A stretch of DNA of 64,000 nt from Rhizobium sp. WSM4643 (GCF_025152745.1 NZ_CP104040.1:2480001-2544000); one strand, 5' to 3'; shown: positions 26,151-35,482, counted from the first letter of the stretch. Program-made: numbers and translations. The notes: generated by a model from the letters alone, not told the origin.

Positions 26151-26918
26151 ATGACGACAGCCTCATCAACGGAGCCAGCCAGGCACGGCAGCGCCAGGAT
26201 CTGCCGCGGCTGCTGGGACCAGATGCATATGCCGATTCCGATCGGCGGCCCCCTCGCCTTGCCTTTCCGCGCCTTCGGCATCACCCGCAGCAAGATGAAC
26301 CCGGATATCTGCACGATCTGCGAGCGCTCCTTCCAATATGTCAAGAAGCAGCGCCAGATCACTGTCGACGCCACCATCCTGTTTGCCGATATCCGGGGCT
26401 TCACGGATCTGTCGGAGCGCATCGATGCGGTGCAACTGAGCGGGATCGTCAGCCTATTCCAGGATCGCTGCGCGCAGGCAATCTGGGCGCATGACGGCAT
26501 CGTCAACAAGCAGATGGGCGACGGCCTGATGGCGATCTTCAATTTCCCGATCGTCAGAAAGGACCACGCCGGCGCCGCGATCCTGGCGGCACGGGAGATC
26601 CAGCAAAACTGCGCCGCAGCCCTGAACGGCCTGGCACTCGAGGCATTGCCCGGCCGCACTCTCGGCGTCGGCGTCGGCATCCATTCCGGCAAGGTCCAGA
26701 TCGGCGAATTCTCGAGCTTCCGCAGCGATTTCACCGCCATCGGCGGCGTCGTCAATCAGGCCGCAAGGCTGGAATCCCACGCCGCAGCCGGGGAGATCCT
26801 GATCTCGGCCGAAACAGCCGCGAAGGCCGCCGATCTCGCCGCAGGCGCCGAAACCCGCATGCTTGTGCTCAAGGGCATCGAGCAGCCGGTGCAGGCCAGC
26901 GTTCTGATCAAGCGCTGA
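26151..26918 (+). CDS. Class III adenylate/guanylate cyclase with N-terminal Cys cluster
   Basis: A 255-residue soluble protein. The cyclase domain runs from about 70 to 230: TILFADIRGFTDLSE with metal Asp80, NKQMGDGLMAIF with the second metal Asp124, GVGIHSGKV and FTAIGGVVNQAARLE. It should convert ATP (or GTP) to the cyclic nucleotide as a dimer. The first 65 residues carry two CxxC pairs, Cys18/Cys21 and Cys54/Cys57, suggesting a zinc or iron-sulfur sensor region. The ATG at 26151 is chosen; a TTG 60 bases upstream is an alternative start. The methyltransferase gene follows 72 bases later. Confidence 0.85.
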   Translation: MTTASSTEPARHGSARICRGCWDQMHMPIPIGGPLALPFRAFGITRSKMNPDICTICERSFQYVKKQRQITVDATILFADIRGFTDLSERIDAVQLSGIVSLFQDRCAQAIWAHDGIVNKQMGDGLMAIFNFPIVRKDHAGAAILAAREIQQNCAAALNGLALEALPGRTLGVGVGIHSGKVQIGEFSSFRSDFTAIGGVVNQAARLESHAAAGEILISAETAAKAADLAAGAETRMLVLKGIEQPVQASVLIKR

Positions 26919-26990
26919 ACGACTGCCAACGCTGCAGGCCTTTTCTCACGGCATTGCTTCGTCAACTGACCGGGAGGTGTCGGAAAGCCC

Positions 26991-27788
26991 ATGCCATCCA
27001 CTTTCGTCGCCAAGGGTGCCAAGGCTTATGAGGCCGGCATGGGGCGCTGGAGCCAGCGGCTGGCAGCACCCTTCCTTGATTTCGCAGGCGTGCCATCTTG
27101 TGGTCGCGTCCTTGACGCAGGCTGCGGCACCGGCAGCCTGACACTCTCCCTCTCCGCTTACCCCGAATTGGAAGCCATCGAAGCCATCGATTTCGAGGAA
27201 GACTTCGCGGCCACCCTGCGCATGCGCACTGACGATCCCCGGATCAATGCCCAACAAGGCGACGTCTGCGCCCTGCCCTATGAAGACCAGACTTTCGACG
27301 CCGTCTATTCCCTGCTGGTGCTGCATTTCGTCTCCGATGCCGACCGGGCCGTGCAGGAAATGCGCCGCGTCTCGAAACCGGGCGCCATCGCTGCCGCTGC
27401 CGTCTGGTCTTATGATGGCATGCCGAGCTGGCGCCTGTTCTGGGACACGGTCCGCGCCATCGAGCCCGAAGCCTCAGGCAAGGGCATCCCCACGGGAAGG
27501 CGGCCGCTGACGGCGGAAGACGAGTTGCGTCAGGTGTTCGAAAACGCGGGCTTCGCCGATGTTGCCGAGACGACGTTGACGATCACGATGCGTTACGCTG
27601 GCTTCGACGACTTTTGGCTTCCAAAGGTCTATGGTCAGGGAACCTTCGCGGCCTATTTCGATGCCTTGCCGAGGGCAAGGCGCGATCGTCTGTTGGAAGC
27701 GATGCGAGCGGTCTATCTTGGCGGCGGGAGCGAGGATGGCCCTCGCGGATTCGAGAGCGTTGCCTTTGCGGTGCGCGGCACCGCTTAG
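26991..27788 (+). CDS. Class I SAM-dependent methyltransferase (paralog)
   Basis: A 265-residue methyltransferase with motif I VLDAGCGTGSL (about 37-47), AIDFEEDFA as the acidic strand, QGDVCALPYEDQTFDAVYS and MRRVSKPGAIAAAAVW. It is similar along its whole length to the product of 18586-19389, including the initial block YEAGMGRWSQRLAAP, so the two arose by duplication. GGGAGGTGTCGGAAAGCCC lies upstream of ATG 26991. The acceptor is unknown. It follows the cyclase gene on the same strand with 72 bases between them, which allows a common transcript but does not prove one. Confidence 0.87.
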   Translation: MPSTFVAKGAKAYEAGMGRWSQRLAAPFLDFAGVPSCGRVLDAGCGTGSLTLSLSAYPELEAIEAIDFEEDFAATLRMRTDDPRINAQQGDVCALPYEDQTFDAVYSLLVLHFVSDADRAVQEMRRVSKPGAIAAAAVWSYDGMPSWRLFWDTVRAIEPEASGKGIPTGRRPLTAEDELRQVFENAGFADVAETTLTITMRYAGFDDFWLPKVYGQGTFAAYFDALPRARRDRLLEAMRAVYLGGGSEDGPRGFESVAFAVRGTA

Positions 27789-27903
27789 CACGCCGCCGGA
27801 GGCTGTTTCACCGGTGCGTTTCTGAAAACAACATCGCATGGCCGCAGTCCGGTATCTTCTCCCAGGGCCGAAAGGTAACGCTTCCGAAGCCTCGCCTCTT
27901 TTG

Positions 27904-28281
27904 TCAGTACTTCATATTCCGCAATTCGGGAAAATCATAGTAACGCAGCCGTTCGTCGTGGCAGCGATGGTCGTTCTTTTTCAGGTACAATATCATGTCG
28001 TCTTGCAAGCCCAGGCCGATATAGGACCAGTTCGGGTTGGCACGTTCCGTCGTGCGCGTGCAATAAGCATAAATCTGCTTTTCCGGATTAAGCAGAACCA
28101 CGCTTGAAATCTCAGCCTTTACGAAGTTCCCCGGTTTGATGGTTCCACGCAAAGCGTCGACGTATTCGCGTCGAACCGCGTTGGAAGGCGGCCGCTGGGA
28201 ATCGACAACGGACTGCGGCGCCGGAGTCTGGCAGCCAGACAGTGCCAGCGGGACAGCGCAAACAAGGATTTTGATTTTCAT
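27904..28281 (-). CDS. Lipoprotein, tandem paralog A
   Basis: A 125-residue lipoprotein: signal KILVCAVPLALSGC with the lipidated cysteine at residue 17. The mature part has SQRPPSNAVRREYVDALRG, ISSVVLLNPEKQIYAYCTRT and the C-terminal HDERLRYYDFPELRNMKY. The same blocks occur in the neighbour at 28504-28893, so this is one member of a tandem duplicate. Two cysteines in the mature domain could pair. GAGGGAGATCC precedes the ATG. No function is known to me; it would be held at the inner or outer membrane facing the periplasm. Confidence 0.8.
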   Translation of the reverse strand: MKIKILVCAVPLALSGCQTPAPQSVVDSQRPPSNAVRREYVDALRGTIKPGNFVKAEISSVVLLNPEKQIYAYCTRTTERANPNWSYIGLGLQDDMILYLKKNDHRCHDERLRYYDFPELRNMKY

Positions 28282-28365
28282 TCAGTTGGATCTCCCTCTA
28301 TCAAAGTTGTTGGACCGGCTTTCCCGGAGGCTATGGCTGAAAGCAGCAATGTCGCAGCCTGTAGT

Positions 28366-28402
28366 TCGACGCTCCGCCCTGCGGGCTGCGCACCTCAGCA
28401 TC
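28366..28402. repeat. Copy of the repeat family that hosts the IS110 element
   Basis: TTCGAcGCTcCGCCCTGCGG and the following GCTgCGCACCTCAGCA match 39953-39986 with three base differences (lower case). This copy is uninterrupted and runs on as CTCAGCATCAG, so it shows what the site looks like without the element. Confidence 0.75.
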
Positions 28403-28503
28403 AGAATGGTCGCAGGATGCCGCGCCTCAACGACACCAAATGCCTGTCGCGCACCGCCAACAAAGCCTTGAGCGGCGGCGCGGTCGGAGCCCTCGCCCCT
28501 GCG

Positions 28504-28893
28504 TCAGGTCTTCATGCCGGTCAGTTCAGGAAACGGGTAATAGCGCAGCCGCTTGTCGCGGCAGCGATCGTCATTCACCGTTGCGCCTAATATTTTGCCA
28601 TCTGTGAAGGAGACGCCGAGGTAGGCCCAGTCTCCCCAGCCGCGCTTGGGCACCAAACGCACGCAGTAAGCATAGATCTTTTTCTCAGGTTCAAGCACCA
28701 CCACGCTGGAAATGCGGGCCCATACGACTTCTCCTGCTTCGTGCCGATAACTTCTCTTGAACACTATATTGATGAAGTTCTGCCGGACGTCATTCGAGGG
28801 AGGACGCTGGGAATCCGCAATGGATTGCGACACCGGGGCGTTGCAGCCGGCCAGTATCAGCAGAGCGGCACAAGCAAGGACTTTCATTCTCAT
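28504..28893 (-). CDS. Lipoprotein, tandem paralog B
   Basis: A 129-residue lipoprotein with signal MKVLACAALLILAGC. The mature part repeats the plan of its neighbour: SQRPPSNDVRQNFINIV, ISSVVVLEPEKKIYAYCVRL and DKRLRYYPFPELTGMKT. Divergence is greatest in the middle, where this copy has KRGWGDWAYLGVSF in place of RANPNWSYIGLGL. GGGGATTCAACTGA precedes the ATG. The 222 bases separating the pair hold a chromosomal repeat (28366-28402), so each is probably transcribed separately. Function unknown. Confidence 0.8.
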   Translation of the reverse strand: MRMKVLACAALLILAGCNAPVSQSIADSQRPPSNDVRQNFINIVFKRSYRHEAGEVVWARISSVVVLEPEKKIYAYCVRLVPKRGWGDWAYLGVSFTDGKILGATVNDDRCRDKRLRYYPFPELTGMKT

Positions 28894-29030
28894 TCAGTTG
28901 AATCCCCAAAGAATCGGAACGCGGCGACGCTCCGTATTTCCTACAAACACAGCGGGAATAATATTTGCAATACATGAAAGGAAACATTGTTGGCGCTGCG
29001 GGACGCGCAGATCTAGCAGCGTCACTCCAC

Positions 29031-29351
29031 CTATACCGCAGGGTTCAAGGCGGAGGCTTCTGCGCCGTCTTCATCATCATTGATCGTAACGCCGGCTTCC
29101 AACGCGGCCAGGATGAAGGCCTGCCGCACCGTCTCGGCCGGCATGCGCCCGGCAAGCCAGGCGCGGCAGAAATCGATCGCCCTCTGCTGATGGACGCCGC
29201 CATTGACCGGCCAGTCCGAGACGAGTGCATAAAGCGCATCCTGCGGTGAGCGGAGAACCAGGCGTTCGCCGGTATCGAGGTCGATCGAGATCGTTTTTTT
29301 CCAGAATGCGGAATGGTCGCTAATGGCAGTTGCACCTGAAGCTGAAGTCAC
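29031..29351 (-). CDS. DUF982 family protein
   Basis: A 106-residue cytosolic protein of the DUF982 family, which is abundant and almost confined to rhizobia and their relatives. The typical blocks are present: W-x-K-TISIDLDTGERLVLRSPQDAL, a drop to SDWPVNGG, HQQRAIDFCRAWLAGRMPAETVRQAFILAALEAG. The start is uncertain: the frame opens with GTG 29351 and has no good ribosome-binding site. No function has been established for the family. It is transcribed in the same direction as the lipoprotein genes, but about 140 bases from the nearest. Confidence 0.8.
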   Translation of the reverse strand: MTSASGATAISDHSAFWKKTISIDLDTGERLVLRSPQDALYALVSDWPVNGGVHQQRAIDFCRAWLAGRMPAETVRQAFILAALEAGVTINDDEDGAEASALNPAV

Positions 29352-29542
29352 AGGAAACTAACTGCGGAAGACCGATTTCGGTTCCGATACGAGGGTGCGG
29401 ACGATCGCCGCGCGGCATTTCACGAAGGCCGTCGAGCTTTCGGGCGAAGAAACAACGGGTGGCGAATGGATATTGAAAGCGGGATCGCCCCGGCCAATGC
29501 CCACTTTGGCCGGGGCGATTTTGATGGTTGCCGCCCCGGCCG

Positions 29543-29884
29543 TCAGCCGGGCAGCTTGCAGCCCTTGCTCATTCCAGCGGATTGCATGGCCGAAACCTTA
29601 CCTTTGGACGCGGCAATTTCGCCTTCCTTGTCTCCCCCGGCGACGCTGCCGATGGGGACGCCGACGAGGAAGACACCAAAAGCATCACCGTTCGCTGCGC
29701 TGATCTGCTGCTTGGACAGGTCGTCGAGCTTGGCCTTCTCTTTCTTCTGTTCCACTGCGAGCGCCTCGCAACTGAGGTTCGTATAGGCCGCCATCGGAAT
29801 ATCGACCTGGACGATGGCGTCAGGACGTTTGGCGCAGCCGGCCACTGCCGCGGCGGCCGCGAATGCAATGATGATCTTGTTCAT
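29543..29884 (-). CDS. Small lipoprotein
   Basis: A 113-residue lipoprotein: MNKIIIAFAAAAAVAGC with lipidated Cys17. The mature region begins AKRPDAIVQVDIPMAAY, has a charged coiled segment ALAVEQKKEKAKLDDLSKQQ, then a glycine-rich hydrophobic stretch FGVFLVGVPIGSVAGGDKEG that could insert in or lie on the membrane. Two further cysteines (Cys39, Cys109) may form a disulfide. GGGGACCATTC precedes the ATG. Similar proteins occur in rhizobia without assigned function. The GH15 gene lies divergently, 243 bases away. Confidence 0.75.
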   Translation of the reverse strand: MNKIIIAFAAAAAVAGCAKRPDAIVQVDIPMAAYTNLSCEALAVEQKKEKAKLDDLSKQQISAANGDAFGVFLVGVPIGSVAGGDKEGEIAASKGKVSAMQSAGMSKGCKLPG

Positions 29885-30068
29885 GAATGGTCCCCAATTC
29901 CCGCAGCAGCTGTAACATCGCCGCGCGCAATGCGGGAGCCGGCAGAGCCTTCAACCACAGACTTTTTTTATCGGGACACTCCCGTTCCGGATTGGCATTG
30001 CTGACATGCCCCATTGATATCCGGAGTTTACATGATAGCCGCCCGCCGACCGCCCGTTAGTTTCCGCG

Positions 30069-30096
30069 CTTGACCTCCGCGCACGGCCTCTACCTA
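30069..30096 (+). promoter_or_regulatory. Possible promoter of the GH15 gene
   Basis: CTTGAC at 30069-30074 and TACCTA at 30091-30096 resemble the rhizobial housekeeping promoter (CTTGAC and CTATAT) with a 16-base spacer, 32 bases upstream of the GH15 start codon. The -10 match is poor. Confidence 0.3.
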
Positions 30097-30127
30097 AAAG
30101 CCAGACTGCTATGCAAAGGAGGCTGCG

Positions 30128-31918
30128 GTGTCGGTACCCATTGAGGACTACGCGCTCATCGGCGATTGCGAAACCGCCGCACTCGTCTCGAAGAACGGCT
30201 CGATCGACTGGCTCTGTTTTCCGCGCTTCGATTCCCCCGCCTGTTTTGCCGCCCTGCTCGGCGGCGAGGATAACGGTTTCTGGTCGCTGTCACCGTCAGG
30301 TGAAAAAGTCCGCGTCACGCGCCGCTACCGCAACGATACGCTCATTCTCGAAACCGAGTTTCAGACAGAGACCGGCACCGCCGTTCTCATCGACTTCATG
30401 CCGCTTCGCGATAGCACGAGCGATCTGATGCGCATCGTCGAGGGCAAGAGCGGCACTGTCGCCTTCGATATGGAACTCAACCTTCGCTTCGATTACGGTC
30501 GAACCGTTCCCTGGGTCACGCACGGGGAGGATGGCGGCATCACGGCCATCGCCGGCCCGGACAGGCTGACCCTGAATTGCGCCGTCCCGCTCGAAGGCCG
30601 CGGCCTGAGCACGGTCGGCTCCTTCCAGGTTGCCGCTGGCGAGAGCCAGATCTTCACCCTGACCTGGTCCCCCTCGCATATTCCGCAGCCGGTTCGGCGG
30701 CAGGTGGAATATGCGCTTCCGGACACGGAAGAATTCTGGCAATCCTTTGCCGCTGCCTGCCCGAAAGTGGGGCGGTGGACGGAACAGGTCAAACGCTCGC
30801 TCATCACGCTCAAGGCACTGACCTACATGCCGACGGGCGGCATCGTCGCCGCGGCGACGACCTCCCTGCCGGAAAAGATCGGCGGGCCGCGCAACTGGGA
30901 CTACCGCTATTGCTGGCTGCGCGACGCGACGCTGACCCTGCTCGCCCTGATGAAAATCGGCTATTACGAGGAAGCCAGTGCCTGGCGCAACTGGTTGCTG
31001 CGCGCGGTCGCCGGCGTCCCGGCGCAGATGCAGATCATGTATGGCGTCGCCGGCGAGCGCAATCTGCTGGAATGGCAGGTTTCCTGGCTGAGTGGCTACG
31101 AGGGCTCGACACCTGTACGCATCGGCAATGCCGCTGCCGAACAGATGCAGCTTGATGTCTATGGCGAGGTGGCCGACGCCATGCTGCAGGCCCGCAAGGG
31201 CGGGCTTCCGCCGCATCACCGCGAACGCGAACTGGCGGCGGCCATTCTGCCCTTTCTCGAAAAAATCTGGGTGGAACCCGATGAAGGCATCTGGGAGGTG
31301 CGCGGCCAGCGCCAGCATTTCACCTATTCGAAGGTCATGGCCTGGGTGGCCTTCGACCGCGCCGTCCAGATTGCCGAGGTGGACGGCGAGCCCGAGGCCG
31401 CCGCACGTTGGCGCACGCTCGCAGATCACATCCATACCGAGGTTTGCGAGAAGGCTTTCGATCCCGAACTCGGCTGTTTCGTGCAGGCCTACGGCTCCAA
31501 GGCGCTTGATGCCAGCCTGCTTCATCTGGGCATGGTCGGCTTCATCCCGCCTGATGATCCGCGCTATGTCGCGACAGTCGAGGCGATTGAGCGCAAGCTG
31601 CTGCGCGATGGCCTGCTGCTGCGCTACGAGACGCAGGAGGTAGACGACGGCCTGCCGCCAGGCGAAGGCGCGTTCCTCGCCTGCAGCTTCTGGCTCGTCG
31701 ACGCCCTTGGCATGATCGGCCGCCGCGACGATGCGCTGCGCCTGTTCGAGCGGCTGCTTTATATCTGCAACGATGTCGGGCTTCTGGCGGAAGAATATGA
31801 TCCCGCCGCCCATCGCATGCTCGGCAACTTCCCGCAGGCCTTCAGCCATGTCGGGTTGATCAACAGTGCGTTGAACCTCGCGCCCCTGGAGGGGCCGGCG
31901 GACCAGCGTTCAGCTTGA
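30128..31918 (+). CDS. Glycoside hydrolase family 15 (trehalase/glucoamylase-like)
   Basis: A 596-residue cytosolic enzyme of GH15, with an N-terminal beta-sandwich (about 1-210) and an (alpha/alpha)6 barrel (about 220-590). Family signatures are IEDYALIGDCETAALVSKNG and GSIDWLCFPRFDSPACFA at the start, GPRNWDYRYCWLRDATLTL in the barrel and LLAEEYDP-GNFPQAFSHVGLI near the end, where the catalytic acid and base glutamates are expected. Members hydrolyse trehalose or alpha-glucans by inversion; which applies here is open. The GTG start is supported by AAAGGAGGCTGCG. No trehalose synthesis genes are adjacent. Confidence 0.9.
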   Translation: MSVPIEDYALIGDCETAALVSKNGSIDWLCFPRFDSPACFAALLGGEDNGFWSLSPSGEKVRVTRRYRNDTLILETEFQTETGTAVLIDFMPLRDSTSDLMRIVEGKSGTVAFDMELNLRFDYGRTVPWVTHGEDGGITAIAGPDRLTLNCAVPLEGRGLSTVGSFQVAAGESQIFTLTWSPSHIPQPVRRQVEYALPDTEEFWQSFAAACPKVGRWTEQVKRSLITLKALTYMPTGGIVAAATTSLPEKIGGPRNWDYRYCWLRDATLTLLALMKIGYYEEASAWRNWLLRAVAGVPAQMQIMYGVAGERNLLEWQVSWLSGYEGSTPVRIGNAAAEQMQLDVYGEVADAMLQARKGGLPPHHRERELAAAILPFLEKIWVEPDEGIWEVRGQRQHFTYSKVMAWVAFDRAVQIAEVDGEPEAAARWRTLADHIHTEVCEKAFDPELGCFVQAYGSKALDASLLHLGMVGFIPPDDPRYVATVEAIERKLLRDGLLLRYETQEVDDGLPPGEGAFLACSFWLVDALGMIGRRDDALRLFERLLYICNDVGLLAEEYDPAAHRMLGNFPQAFSHVGLINSALNLAPLEGPADQRSA

Positions 31919-31938
31919 TGAGTGTAGAACCGCTGAAG

Positions 31939-32087
31939 AAAGACCCCTCCCCAACCCCTCCCCACAGGTGGGAGGGGCTAATCCGGCGACACCGCCTTGC
32001 CTCTTCCGAAACGTTGAGGAATTGGAAAAGCGGGTGCCGCAAATTAAGCCCCTCCCCCTTGTGGGGAGGGGGTTGGGGCGGGGTCTT
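31939..32087. repeat. Inverted-repeat element (CCCCTCCCC type)
   Basis: AAAGACCCCTCCCCAACCCC at 31939 and on to about 31982 recurs inverted at about 32043-32087 (ending GGTTGGGGCGGGGTCTTT) with a few changes. Each 45-base arm has its own small stem (AGCCCCTCCC near GGGGAGGGG). It resembles the mosaic palindromic elements of Rhizobium (RIME type) and may be transcribed at the end of the GH15 message. Confidence 0.75.
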
Positions 32088-32224
32088 TGGTATTGTGGGG
32101 CGGGCTCTTTGATATCGCACGTTGAGCCACCACCCCACTATTCAAAAATCCGAACGATTCATTCGTTTCCCTTTTGTACTCTTTCCCTCTTCACTTTCGC
32201 TCTGACTCCCTCCATATTCCCGCC

Positions 32225-35200
32225 ATGGCCAGATCTCCGAAGAAATCCCCCGCCCCGAATGGCTTCGAGGAAGCTCCCCAATCGTCTTTTGAGGGAGCCC
32301 CGCTCTCAGGCTCGGTTGCCGATTGGGTGAAGCAGCTGGAGGCCGATGCCGAAGCCTCGGGCGTCGAGACCCAGCGCCAGATCGCCTCCAAGGCCGGCAA
32401 ACATCGCAAGAAGGTCGAAATCGCCGCCAAATCGGCCGAAGGCCGCAAGCCCGAACGGGCGTCCGAGCCGTTGCGAGGCCCTCGCGGAGCGAAGGCGCAA
32501 AGCGCCGACAGCGTGAGCGCTTCAAAGAGTGCGCGCGGCACCTCCATGGGCGGCTCGACCGATCCGAAGACGCGCGCGGCCGCCGGCCTCAACCCCGTCT
32601 CCGGCATGGATACGACGCTGGAGGAGGCCTCGTCGCTGCAGGCCGGCACCGCCGTCACCGCCACGGTCGAGGCTCTGTCGGCGCTGATCGAGAGCGGCAA
32701 TCCGCTGCACAAGAACGGCAAGATCTGGACGCCGCACCGCCCTGCCCGCCCCGACAAATCCGAAGGCGGCATCGCCATCCGCATGCAGTCGGACTACGAG
32801 CCGGCCGGCGACCAGCCCACAGCCATCCGCGATCTCGTCGAGGGGCTGGAGAATGGCGACCGCAGCCAGGTGCTGCTCGGCGTCACCGGCTCCGGCAAGA
32901 CCTTCACCATGGCCAAGGTGATCGAGGCGACGCAGCGCCCGGCGGTCATCCTGGCACCGAACAAGACGCTGGCCGCCCAGCTCTATTCCGAATTCAAGAA
33001 CTTCTTCCCCGACAATGCGGTAGAATATTTCGTTTCCTACTACGATTATTACCAGCCGGAAGCCTATGTGCCGCGCTCCGACACCTATATCGAGAAGGAA
33101 TCCTCGATCAACGAGCAGATCGACCGCATGCGCCACTCGGCGACGCGCTCTCTGCTCGAACGTGACGATTGCATCATCGTCGCCTCGGTCTCCTGCATCT
33201 ACGGTATCGGTTCGGTCGAGACCTATACCGCGATGACCTTCCAGATGTCGGTCGGCGACCGGCTCGACCAGCGCCAGCTGCTGGCCGACCTCGTCGCCCA
33301 GCAATATAAGCGCCGCGACATGGATTTCACCCGCGGATCCTTCCGGGTGCGCGGCGACACGATCGAGCTCTTCCCCGCCCACTTGGAAGATGCCGCCTGG
33401 CGCATCTCGATGTTCGGCGACGAGATCGACGCCATCACCGAATTCGACCCGCTCACCGGCCAGAAGGTCGGCGACCTGAAATCGGTGAAGATCTACGCCA
33501 ATTCGCACTATGTCACCCCGCGCCCGACGCTGAACGGCGCCATCAAGTCGATCAAGGAGGAGCTCAGGCTTCGCCTCGCCGAGCTGGAAAAAGCCGGCCG
33601 CCTGCTGGAGGCCCAACGCCTGGAGCAGCGCACCCGCTACGATATCGAAATGCTCGAAGCCACCGGCTCCTGCCAGGGCATCGAGAACTATTCGCGTTAT
33701 CTCACCGGCCGCGACCCCGGCGATCCGCCACCGACGCTGTTCGAATATATCCCCGACAACGCCCTCGTCTTCATCGACGAGAGCCATGTCACCGTGCCGC
33801 AGATCGGCGGCATGTATCGGGGCGACTTCAGGCGCAAGGCGACCCTGGCCGAATACGGCTTCCGCCTGCCCTCCTGCATGGACAACCGGCCACTGCGCTT
33901 CGAGGAATGGGACGCCATGCGCCCCGACACCATCGCCGTCTCGGCCACCCCCGGCGGCTGGGAAATGGAGCAATCGGGCGGCGTCTTCGCCGAACAGGTG
34001 ATCCGCCCGACCGGCCTGATCGACCCGCCGGTCGAGGTCCGCTCGGCCCGCAGCCAGGTCGACGACGTGCTCGGCGAGATCCGCGAGACATCGGCCAAGG
34101 GCTACCGCACGCTCTGCACCGTGCTGACCAAGCGCATGGCCGAGGACCTGACCGAATATCTGCATGAGCAGGGCGTGCGCGTGCGCTACATGCATTCCGA
34201 CATCGACACGCTGGAGCGGATCGAGATCCTCCGCGATCTGCGCCTCGGCGCCTTCGACGTGCTCGTCGGCATCAACCTCTTGCGCGAAGGCCTGGATATT
34301 CCCGAATGCGGCTTCGTCGCCATCCTCGACGCCGACAAGGAAGGCTTCCTGCGCTCCGAGACATCGCTGATCCAGACGATCGGCCGCGCCGCCCGCAACG
34401 TCGACGGCAAGGTCATCCTCTATGCCGATCAGGTCACCGGCTCGATGAAGCGAGCGATGGAGGAAACCAGCCGCCGCCGCGAAAAGCAGATGATCTATAA
34501 CCAGGAACACGGCATCACCCCGGAATCGGTCAAGGCCAGGATTTCCGACATCCTCGACAGCGTCTACGAACGCGACCACGTCCGCGCCGATATCTCGGGC
34601 GTCTCGGGCAAGGGCTTCGCCGATGGCGGCAACCTCGTCGGCAACAACCTGCAGACCCACCTCAACGCGCTCGAGAAGAGCATGCGCGACGCCGCCGCCG
34701 ACCTCGACTTCGAAAAAGCCGCCCGCCTTCGCGACGAAATCAAACGCCTCAAGGCTGCCGAGCTGGCGGTTATGGACGATCCCATGGCTAGAGAAGAGTC
34801 AAAGGCGATGGAAGGCGTCAGACGGAACGCCAAAGCGACCCGCGAATCCCTTCTCCCCGCCGGGGAGAAGGTGCCCGGCAGGGCGGATGAGGGGGCCACC
34901 CCCTCCTACTTCTCCAGACCCAGCCTCGACGACATGGGCCCAGGCACCGACACCACTACTCCCCTCTTCCGCAAACCCGCTCTGGATGAGATGGGCCGCG
35001 ACATCGCCGAGCCCACAAAGAAGACCCTCTTCCGCAAAAACGACCTCGACGAAATGACCGTCGGCCGAACGGAAAAGCCGGTCACCGGCGCGCTGCCGGA
35101 AAAGCCCGAAGCCGCCAAGAGCACGAAGCGGTTTTCACCGCTGCTGGAGGGCCAGCCGGAACGCAATGACGTGCGACCGGTCGTGCGCGGGAAGACGGGC

Positions 35201-35278
35201 GTGGGGAGCTATGAGGATCCGGGCGAGCAGAAGCGCAAGAGCCGGACGAAGGGGAAGACTGGGCGGCCGGGACGATAA
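32225..35278 (+). CDS. uvrB: UvrABC system protein B with long terminal extensions
   Basis: UvrB, the damage-verifying helicase of nucleotide excision repair that loads with UvrA and recruits UvrC. This one is about 1017 residues, roughly 350 longer than the usual 670. The core begins near 190. Walker [10 protein letters not shown] lies at about 219-227, the beta-hairpin [12 protein letters not shown] near 270-281, [16 protein letters not shown] is motif II, and [12 protein letters not shown] and [11 protein letters not shown] are motifs V and VI. The UVR motif for UvrC lies at about 813-845. The N-terminal 190 residues are basic and low-complexity, and the last 170 hold three F-R-K/P-x-LDEM repeats. 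Two stretches look like inserted palindromic DNA read in frame (32473-32506, 34849-34905). The start is the ATG of MARSPKKS. Confidence 0.95.
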   Translation: MARSPKKSPAPNGFEEAPQSSFEGAPLSGSVADWVKQLEADAEASGVETQRQIASKAGKHRKKVEIAAKSAEGRKPERASEPLRGPRGAKAQSADSVSASKSARGTSMGGSTDPKTRAAAGLNPVSGMDTTLEEASSLQAGTAVTATVEALSALIESGNPLHKNGKIWTPHRPARPDKSEGGIAIRMQSDYEPAGDQPTAIRDLVEGLENGDRSQVLLGVTGSGKTFTMAKVIEATQRPAVILAPNKTLAAQLYSEFKNFFPDNAVEYFVSYYDYYQPEAYVPRSDTYIEKESSINEQIDRMRHSATRSLLERDDCIIVASVSCIYGIGSVETYTAMTFQMSVGDRLDQRQLLADLVAQQYKRRDMDFTRGSFRVRGDTIELFPAHLEDAAWRISMFGDEIDAITEFDPLTGQKVGDLKSVKIYANSHYVTPRPTLNGAIKSIKEELRLRLAELEKAGRLLEAQRLEQRTRYDIEMLEATGSCQGIENYSRYLTGRDPGDPPPTLFEYIPDNALVFIDESHVTVPQIGGMYRGDFRRKATLAEYGFRLPSCMDNRPLRFEEWDAMRPDTIAVSATPGGWEMEQSGGVFAEQVIRPTGLIDPPVEVRSARSQVDDVLGEIRETSAKGYRTLCTVLTKRMAEDLTEYLHEQGVRVRYMHSDIDTLERIEILRDLRLGAFDVLVGINLLREGLDIPECGFVAILDADKEGFLRSETSLIQTIGRAARNVDGKVILYADQVTGSMKRAMEETSRRREKQMIYNQEHGITPESVKARISDILDSVYERDHVRADISGVSGKGFADGGNLVGNNLQTHLNALEKSMRDAAADLDFEKAARLRDEIKRLKAAELAVMDDPMAREESKAMEGVRRNAKATRESLLPAGEKVPGRADEGATPSYFSRPSLDDMGPGTDTTTPLFRKPALDEMGRDIAEPTKKTLFRKNDLDEMTVGRTEKPVTGALPEKPEAAKSTKRFSPLLEGQPERNDVRPVVRGKTGVGSYEDPGEQKRKSRTKGKTGRPGR
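34849..34905. repeat. Palindromic repeat inserted in frame within uvrB
   Basis: CCTTCTCCCCG and CGGGGAGAAGG form an 11-base stem, followed by a GCCCGGCAGGGCGGATGAGG stretch and then GGGCCACCCCC. Reverse-complemented, it matches the intergenic copy at 18483-18540. It adds about 19 codons ([10 protein letters not shown] onward) to the poorly conserved C-terminal extension of UvrB without breaking the frame. Confidence 0.8.
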
Positions 35279-35482
35279 CGACAAACCGACCAACCAGGCG
35301 GCCTAGTTTAAGATAGTTTTGTGTGTCGCTGGGTCAGCCGCGCCTTTCGTAATCGGCGCGGTTGACGAATCTCGGATGCTAACACCATGGGTGCGTGTCT
35401 AGGCAATCGCTTTGGAGACACCATGGGCGATTTTATGGATCAGCCTTTCTGGCTTGCTGCGTGTCCACGGACGGAATTCCCC

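Noticed and set aside
32522..34660. A 712-codon open frame antisense to uvrB
   Set aside because: High-GC genes leave long open frames on the other strand; its translation has no domain, whereas the plus strand encodes clear UvrB motifs throughout.
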